Source: a virus. Taken from it: a DNA stretch of 38,057 nt. The stretch lies in IMG/VR virus record IMGVR_UViG_3300034983_000114, positions 1-38,057 of that record. One strand, given 5' to 3'. A program made the translations under genes and the position numbers. The notes under the pieces were generated by a model. The model was given only the letters and a program-made list of their open reading frames with translations. It searched no databases and was not told the origin of the DNA. Of this stretch, positions 32,235 to 38,057 are shown in pieces; the first letter of the stretch is position 1; each line of letters opens with the position of its first letter.

Positions 32235-33001
32235 GTTTTGATTTAAAGTTTGAAGCAGTCTGTGATCATAGAGTGCATATGGAAACATATGTCTTAGAGT
32301 CTGATAGGCGAACAGTAAAACTATTACGTCCTGTCGCAGATATAGGGTTTCAGGTTTTTTTGAATGGTTATGAAGTTCCTTCTAATCATGAACGATGGGG
32401 CTGGAGGCTAGTTCTTGATCCTGATGTGTTAACTAACGATGTTAAAATGTTGCAATTTAAGAAGTTGTTACCTTCTATGGATAATGTTGTGCAACTATCG
32501 TTTCAAACCAGTGCCGATAATTGTAGGAGATGTCATGGGTTGCGTCTCTATCATGATATATCATTAGATAACATGGGCAGATTACGGGCGGTTCTTAATG
32601 AAGAAAAGTTATCTCAGGATTTGGAAAAGGGAGTATTTACAGAGAGGGGTACTAATAGATATGCAAGTTGGTATGGTACTGGCATAGTTACCTTAATTGG
32701 CACAAAGGTGGTGGATTCGGGGTATTTACGGTTGAGCATTCAGCGAGATATCACAGCCTTTGCATCACGTATGCGACGTATGCAGCTTAAGCAAGGAGAA
32801 TTTCAGACAGTTTCACTTAAAGAGTTGTTGCGTGAAGTACTTAGAGTAGATGTTAATGCAACTGATGTTTCTCAAACTTCTTGGGATGTGTTGGTGGAGA
32901 TTCGTAATCAGTTGGGAGACAAGATTGCCTTTGTTAAGGCAATGGATTTGTATGGAGCACCACCAGAACTCAAGGGTTTTGGTAAAGTATCGGTGCTATA
33001 G
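32231..33001 (+). CDS. Putative gp25/W-like baseplate wedge protein, 256 aa
   Basis: ATGA overlap with the upstream gene; a G-rich site (GGGGGG) precedes the ATG. The segment EKGVFTERGTNRYASWYGTGIVTLIG (about 136-161) matches the gp25-type pattern ILTxKGxRxxxPxFGTxL, and the downstream helices and strands fit. gp25/W starts sheath assembly on the baseplate. Position right before J and I (W-J-I order of P2/Mu-type phages) strongly supports this. It is longer than gp25 (~130 aa) because of an N-terminal beta domain with C98-x2-C101 (NCRRCHG). Assignment is by motif and order. Confidence 0.65.
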   Translation: MSFDLKFEAVCDHRVHMETYVLESDRRTVKLLRPVADIGFQVFLNGYEVPSNHERWGWRLVLDPDVLTNDVKMLQFKKLLPSMDNVVQLSFQTSADNCRRCHGLRLYHDISLDNMGRLRAVLNEEKLSQDLEKGVFTERGTNRYASWYGTGIVTLIGTKVVDSGYLRLSIQRDITAFASRMRRMQLKQGEFQTVSLKELLREVLRVDVNATDVSQTSWDVLVEIRNQLGDKIAFVKAMDLYGAPPELKGFGKVSVL

Positions 33002-33012
33002 GAGATTTGAAT

Positions 33013-36000
33013 ATGGCATTGCCAAGCGTTCCCGTTATTACGGGACCATATGCTGTCAGTAATTTTTCAACCAACAAAATTGAGCAGCGTATTTCGGGTA
33101 TGGGGTCAGCAAATACATTATCTTTATACATACATCAACGTCCTGATTTAACGGTGATGTGGAATACCACCACATTGCGTTGGTATGTTGATGTAAACCT
33201 GGAAGAAGGTCAAAATATCTTTTATATTATTGCTCGAAATGCAGAGGGGATTAGTGAGCCTGCAAATATAGAAATATTGTTAACATCAGATGATGAATTA
33301 TCAATTATTTCAACCCCTCCGTCAGGTCTTGTGGTATCTATAACCACAAATGCAGTATTAGTTAGTTGGCAAGGATCCTCAGATCCGGATGTAATAGGAT
33401 ATAACGTTCGTAGGTCAGATTCTCCAGCTGGGGGTTTGAAGGGGTACATACTTCAGAATACGGGTCTTGTTACAGAAATTAATAGGAGTGAAGAAGTTAA
33501 AACTCCGGTATCACAAGAATCGGTTGTAACAGGGAATACAGAAGAAGTAACAACGGTATATTCTGTGGAGAATGTCTCATATTATGAGTATGAAGATTCA
33601 ATGGTTTTAGAAGGTGGTGGTATAGATCGAACAGTTTATTATTACGTTGTTACGTCTGTAAAATTTGATGCCTTGCGGCGACAAGAAGTAGAATCTCCTA
33701 ATTCAGCAGAGGTGGTAGGTCAAGCCACATTGATGTCTCAAACTATTGCTACCTTTCCTTTACCAGTACAACGAGATATTGTGGTGCGTATGGTTAATTC
33801 ACTGTTCCAGGCACAACCAAAATTGGATGTTAAAACGGGTCAAGTGGCAAGAGACATTTTAGATGTGATGGCAGAGGACGAAGAAGATGTCTGGAAATTG
33901 TTAGATTTCATGAATAGGTCTCAGTCTTTTGTGACTTTGACAGCTATTGATGATGCAGATGGTGATGGTATTTCAGATACGGTAGCTGGTAGTACTTATA
34001 AAACAAGTCTTAAGAAGGCATTAAACTTAGATACTGACTCAGACGTCCAGTTAGTTATTGATAGTGCTTTTACCAGATTAGCGGCTACATTTGGAGTAGA
34101 GAGGATAACGTCTAAGCCTTCTAGAGTTATTCTTACCTTTTATGTGAAATCAGCACCAGATCAAAACCTTGAAGTTAATGTGGGAGATAGGGTGCTGTCA
34201 GTAGCAGATACCGAATCTGGAGTACCAGAACTGACCTTTAAAGTTCTAGAAGCAAAAACAATGCAACTAGAGAATTTAAGTAGCTATTACAACCTTCAGA
34301 ATCAACGATGGGAACTTAGAGTGAAAGCAGAGTGTGAAACAGCTGGTCAAATAGGTAACGTATCTTTAGGAACAATCACAACAGTTTTATCCGGTGCGGT
34401 AGGTTTGGGTGTATCGAATGATACAGCAGCTTTTGGTGGTGAAGATAGCGAAACAAACCTAGAGCTTCAAGAGAGGACGCTTTTGAGGTTAGCGGGGGTG
34501 GATACAGGTCGTGAGAAAGGTTATTTAGCAAAAACTCTTGAGGTGGGGGGAGTGCAAGATGCAAGGGTGGTGTCTGCAGGTAATGATATTATGTTACGAG
34601 ATTGGGATGACATTAGGAAGAAACATATTGGAGGTAAAGTTGATGTTTATATCCGAGGTGAGAGTGTCTCTCAAATGGTGGAAACTGTTCCATTTGGTAA
34701 TATGGTAAACCAGGTGGCTAAAGTTCGAATCTATTCGGTTCCTATGCTTCAATTTATAGTAGAAAACGAAGCTTTCTCCGACGGAGAAAATGCAATATAT
34801 GCGGTGTCTTCAGTAAGAAATATAACTCGAGATGGTAAAGAGTATGATTTAACAGGATTGACCATTATTCCTCCTAATGCTATAGATTTAGACGAAACAA
34901 GACCATTAAATCAGCGAATAGGTTTAAGTTCCTTTGATGTAGTGGAAGTTACCTATGATAGGCGTAATAAGCGAGTTTTTACGTTGCTGAAACAGCCTCT
35001 AGAAGAAGTTATTCAGGTGGTAGGAGAACTCTCCGGGAGTTTACAAGACAATGTTAATATTTTTAAACAAAATGATCCTCTTCTTATAGGTAGGTCATCG
35101 TTATCTCAAGATGGAGTTGAGATTTTTTTTAATCCGGCGAATGGTAAGCCCACAGGTTCTCGCCATGAAGTAACTGATGAATCAGTTGTCTTGGTTAATG
35201 AGCAGCAAGAAGCATTAGGAAAAGTGGGTGTGGACCGTAGAACGGTAGTAGTTAAAAACGTAACAGGAGATGTTACATATGTAGCTGGAATAGATTATGA
35301 GTTAGAAGTTGATGGTTATGAAACTAATATTTATCGTTTGACGGAAGGGTCCATTCCTAATGGGGCTACTGTGCTGGTTAGTTATGAGGCAGATGAAAAT
35401 GTTCAGTTAACTTACTCATATCAATCAACAGTGGAAAGAGTAGCAGAACAGTTAGATAATTTTAAACACCTTACGGCCGATGTGGCAGTAAAGTTGGCAG
35501 TTGAAGTGCCCATTGATATAACCATGACAGTTGGTCTTCGGGGAGGAGCAAATAGGCTGACGGTGGACGGTTTAGTTCGTTCTCAGCTTAAAAATCAAAT
35601 TGACTCTAGAAGAGTGGGAGAGTCTGTTTATCAATCAGATGTAATTGGTTGGATGGAGACGGTTGAAGGAGTGGGTTATGTTGTGGTTCCCTTGACCAGA
35701 ATGGTCAGAGCAGATCAAGCCATGATAAATGCTGAAGAATTGGATATTGCTGAGGATCCCGAGTCACCAAATGGGTGGGAAAGAGTTTCGGCCGGGGTGT
35801 CTTCAGTTTGGCGAACAAAAAGATCTGTGCTTAATTTTGCAACAGTAGATGGTGGTGGAGCAATTTATGTGGAACCAGGAAGAGTGGGGCGTCTGTATCG
35901 CCATGCAGTTGTTTATGTTGATAAGCAAGCACTGAGCATGGTAGAAACTGAAATAGAGTTGAAAGATGAAATAGGCTTATGTTTTATTAGGAAGGATGGG

Positions 36001-36156
36001 AAAATAGTTGTATCTCTTCCTCTTGGCAACACTCCCTATAAATCTTCATTTATGGCAAGTTATTGGGTAGAGGGAGAACAGGGTTCCAAGGATATCGTAG
36101 TCAGGAATTTGGAGTATCCTGTGCTTAATGATCTTGTGATAAATTATAGGGAGTAG
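33013..36156 (+). CDS. Baseplate J-like wedge protein (gp6/GpJ), 1047 aa
   Basis: ATG 33013 follows TAGGAG with about eight bases; TTG 33007 is too close. The Baseplate_J core lies at about 370-560: AGQIGNVSLGTITTVLSGAVGLGVSNDTAAFGG, GGEDSE (475-480), ERTLLRLAGVDTGREKGYLAK, GGVQDARVV and GGKVDVYI. It forms the wedge fork that closes the baseplate ring. Extra parts: an Ig-like and an FnIII-like domain before residue 240, an EF-hand-like calcium loop D314-A-D-G-D-G-x-x-D322, and beta modules at about 600-800 that resemble those in the sheath. P2 J is ~300 aa, so this is greatly enlarged. The last ~250 residues include a DGLVRSQLKNQID wedge-like end. Confidence 0.83.
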   Translation: MALPSVPVITGPYAVSNFSTNKIEQRISGMGSANTLSLYIHQRPDLTVMWNTTTLRWYVDVNLEEGQNIFYIIARNAEGISEPANIEILLTSDDELSIISTPPSGLVVSITTNAVLVSWQGSSDPDVIGYNVRRSDSPAGGLKGYILQNTGLVTEINRSEEVKTPVSQESVVTGNTEEVTTVYSVENVSYYEYEDSMVLEGGGIDRTVYYYVVTSVKFDALRRQEVESPNSAEVVGQATLMSQTIATFPLPVQRDIVVRMVNSLFQAQPKLDVKTGQVARDILDVMAEDEEDVWKLLDFMNRSQSFVTLTAIDDADGDGISDTVAGSTYKTSLKKALNLDTDSDVQLVIDSAFTRLAATFGVERITSKPSRVILTFYVKSAPDQNLEVNVGDRVLSVADTESGVPELTFKVLEAKTMQLENLSSYYNLQNQRWELRVKAECETAGQIGNVSLGTITTVLSGAVGLGVSNDTAAFGGEDSETNLELQERTLLRLAGVDTGREKGYLAKTLEVGGVQDARVVSAGNDIMLRDWDDIRKKHIGGKVDVYIRGESVSQMVETVPFGNMVNQVAKVRIYSVPMLQFIVENEAFSDGENAIYAVSSVRNITRDGKEYDLTGLTIIPPNAIDLDETRPLNQRIGLSSFDVVEVTYDRRNKRVFTLLKQPLEEVIQVVGELSGSLQDNVNIFKQNDPLLIGRSSLSQDGVEIFFNPANGKPTGSRHEVTDESVVLVNEQQEALGKVGVDRRTVVVKNVTGDVTYVAGIDYELEVDGYETNIYRLTEGSIPNGATVLVSYEADENVQLTYSYQSTVERVAEQLDNFKHLTADVAVKLAVEVPIDITMTVGLRGGANRLTVDGLVRSQLKNQIDSRRVGESVYQSDVIGWMETVEGVGYVVVPLTRMVRADQAMINAEELDIAEDPESPNGWERVSAGVSSVWRTKRSVLNFATVDGGGAIYVEPGRVGRLYRHAVVYVDKQALSMVETEIELKDEIGLCFIRKDGKIVVSLPLGNTPYKSSFMASYWVEGEQGSKDIVVRNLEYPVLNDLVINYRE

Positions 36157-36159
36157 GCT

Positions 36160-38057
36160 TTGGCGACCTCTTGGAAAGAAATATTTGGGTTTGATAACCC
36201 ATTACAGCGAATGGGTGATAGTATTCACCCCATAGAGGATGGAAAAGATTTTCGTATTAGGTGGCGCAATCTTGCTGATAGTATTCTTCAAGTTCTAATT
36301 GAAAGGCTACCTTCAAGTCATGATGCTTCTATTCCCTCTACGCTTTATGGACAATTTTTACGAGCTTGGGCGGAAGAGATGTCTCGCATACGGTTGGAGG
36401 CAGAAGCCCTCCGTAAAGATAGATATTTAGTTACTTCTCGATCACAATATCTTTATCAGAAGTGGGGTTATATTCTTCACGTAGATAATGTAAAATTTCC
36501 AAGGTTGGATTGGTCATCAGAGATTTATAGAGCCTTTCTTCAAGTCTTACTTCAGATGTATTTGGGAGGTTCTAAAAAAGACGTTACTGAAGAGGGTCTT
36601 TCAGCACTATCCAATCTTCCAGTGACTCTGATTGAGCTTTATACATTGGAAGATAGTCAAGTGTCAGACGTAGATATTTCTGATCAGTTTACGTTTGATG
36701 TCACAATACATCTGAATAGTATTGCTCAGGTGGGAGAGTCTCAAAATTTAGCAGAAGATTTGTCTTACGTGTTAGATTTGGTGAAGCCCGCACACGTAAA
36801 ATATCGTTTACGAGTGGTAGCAGAAGAAAATTGGGGTTTATCTGGACCAAATGTTGGATGCACAACAGTTTTGGGTAGTGGCTATTTATTTGCAGTGCGA
36901 ATGAATTTTGTGGATCAGCGGTCCAGAATGTTTCAGGGGGTTCAAGAAGTCTCTTTAGAAGGGGAAATAACAGAGGTTAATGTAGCGGCTGGGACAGCTG
37001 AAATAGACGGTATTCCAATTAGGTTTGATTCAGATTTAGAGTTAACAACATCACAAGGAACGCCAGTTCCTTTAACATCTCTTCAAATAGGACAGCTGGT
37101 TTATTGTGAAGGTAGACTAGTAGATCCTATTTTGACAGAAGATGGCTTTTTAGTTGGAGAAAAGATTACTGACACGTCGGTTTGTGATAGATTTAATCTT
37201 ACATTGTGTGAGTGGTTTTATGATGATATTAGGAGGCAGCGACAATATGGCACAGAGACTGGATTACTTGAAAATTTGGAGGCGGAATTAACAAACTATG
37301 AAACGGTGATTTTGTGGTCAAATCATAAACCCTGGACAAGGGGAGATGGGTCTGGATTACCTCCATATGCCACAGAGGATGGTACCGGTGGGGTCAAAAT
37401 ATGGTATACTCCTCCAGGGGGTGTTCCTCAGAATGTTTCAGGGAAAATTCTATTTCTTTTCCCTTCTAAGGGGGAAGTTGAGCTTTTAGTAGAAGAGGGT
37501 GTTGAAACAGCAGCTCAGGCTAAGTTAAGGTATCGGGTAGAGTATTTCTTTACCTCACGAGAAGTTTTTATCTCACGGGAGTCAGTTAATTTACCAGATC
37601 AAGTGCTTCCAACCATTAGAACAGCGAGGGGACCGTTGGTGGAAGGGGATGGTTCCTCTGTTTTGTTGGTATGGCCAGTTTCGTCTCGGTCTTTGATTTT
37701 GTGGGTTAATGGGGAAGATCGATCTTCGTGGATTGAAAATGTAGATCCAAAATTAGGAGAAATTACCTTACAAGATGGTGTGGATTTGTATGATACGGAC
37801 ATTGTGGAGTTATCATATTGGATATGGGTAGAACCGGACACACCATTTATAATTGGAGATTATGGAACCTCTCTCAACGACGTCTTAACAGATAGAAACC
37901 ATCGTTTCCTTTATAGGACAGTATTGGGTTTTCCTAAAGAGGCAGAAACACCTCAGGAAAATATTACGCAGTATCGTTATTATGGTTTGATGCCGTCTTA
38001 TACAGCAGCGTTAAATGACAAAGCATCATTTGTTTTAAATGAGTTTACTGAAAGTCC
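36160..38057 (+). CDS. gpI-like baseplate wedge/tail protein with extra domains, partial (runs off the right end)
   Basis: TTG 36160 has GGGAG six bases upstream, four bases after the J stop; ATG 36211 is a weaker option. The frame is open to the window end (632 codons). Residues 1-220 look like tail protein I: helices, then KPAHVKY (209-215), the family's usual closing motif. Residues about 264-336 resemble a DUF5666-type OB domain (EGEITEV, IDGIPIRF, LQIGQLVYCEGRL). Later parts (about 385-600) are beta domains, including the module LILWVNGEDRSSWIENV..GEITL. P2 gpI is ~180 aa, so the extension may attach fibres. The 3' end is missing. Confidence 0.75.
   Translation, partial: MATSWKEIFGFDNPLQRMGDSIHPIEDGKDFRIRWRNLADSILQVLIERLPSSHDASIPSTLYGQFLRAWAEEMSRIRLEAEALRKDRYLVTSRSQYLYQKWGYILHVDNVKFPRLDWSSEIYRAFLQVLLQMYLGGSKKDVTEEGLSALSNLPVTLIELYTLEDSQVSDVDISDQFTFDVTIHLNSIAQVGESQNLAEDLSYVLDLVKPAHVKYRLRVVAEENWGLSGPNVGCTTVLGSGYLFAVRMNFVDQRSRMFQGVQEVSLEGEITEVNVAAGTAEIDGIPIRFDSDLELTTSQGTPVPLTSLQIGQLVYCEGRLVDPILTEDGFLVGEKITDTSVCDRFNLTLCEWFYDDIRRQRQYGTETGLLENLEAELTNYETVILWSNHKPWTRGDGSGLPPYATEDGTGGVKIWYTPPGGVPQNVSGKILFLFPSKGEVELLVEEGVETAAQAKLRYRVEYFFTSREVFISRESVNLPDQVLPTIRTARGPLVEGDGSSVLLVWPVSSRSLILWVNGEDRSSWIENVDPKLGEITLQDGVDLYDTDIVELSYWIWVEPDTPFIIGDYGTSLNDVLTDRNHRFLYRTVLGFPKEAETPQENITQYRYYGLMPSYTAALNDKASFVLNEFTES

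Overview
The window is part of the virion-structure region of a large contractile-tailed (myovirus-type) bacteriophage, probably an uncultivated or large-genome phage. Every supported gene is on the + strand, packed head to tail with ATGA, TAATG or TAGTG junctions, Shine-Dalgarno (SD) sites and ATG/GTG/TTG starts. All three stop codons are used normally. Base composition is about 40-45 % GC, with two exceptions: the first ~120 bases (84 % GC by hand count, possibly chimeric) and an alanine-rich gene at ~2.0-2.25 kb (~63 % GC). No terminase, portal or major capsid gene is present, and the last gene runs off the right end.

Layout. (1) 170-2963: small genes of unknown function, two with a cysteine cluster beside a coiled coil, and two that share an almost identical ribosome-binding-site/N-terminal cassette. 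(2) 2964-3143: a non-coding stretch with several hairpins ending in a strong intrinsic terminator. (3) 3144-5925: a 2H phosphoesterase (candidate anti-CBASS type nuclease), a helical protein, two GT-A glycosyltransferases and a small protein. (4) 5976-14055: a SWIM zinc-finger protein, two FmdB-like zinc ribbons, a DUF5659-like protein and the neck/tail-completion genes, with a GT-B glycosyltransferase embedded among them. (5) 14171-21525: tail sheath, tail tube, two overlapping tail-assembly-chaperone genes and a short tape measure. (6) 21534-38057: a large baseplate locus with two paralogous tube-baseplate junction proteins, the hub, an OB-fold spike, a beta-sandwich protein, a coiled-coil protein, a PAAR tip, a protein with ~24 short DG repeats, and wedge proteins in the classical gp25(W)-J-I order.

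How it fits together. The neck proteins join capsid to tail. The sheath contracts around the tube, whose length is set by the tape measure (732 aa, about 110 nm by the usual 0.15 nm per residue rule). The hub, spike and PAAR tip form the puncturing device, and gp25/J/I-like proteins form the wedges. Several structural proteins (sheath, neck, J, I) carry recurring small beta modules that probably decorate the particle. Three glycosyltransferases within or beside this late cluster suggest that the virion or the host envelope is glycosylated. Unusually many proteins here have CxxC-type metal-binding motifs.

The most interesting observations are the duplicated N-terminal cassette, the 2H phosphoesterase, two hairpins that mask ribosome-binding sites, the structured non-coding RNA candidates, the promoter plus 15-codon leader before the chaperone gene, the G-box-like DG-repeat protein, and the beta modules shared across structural proteins.
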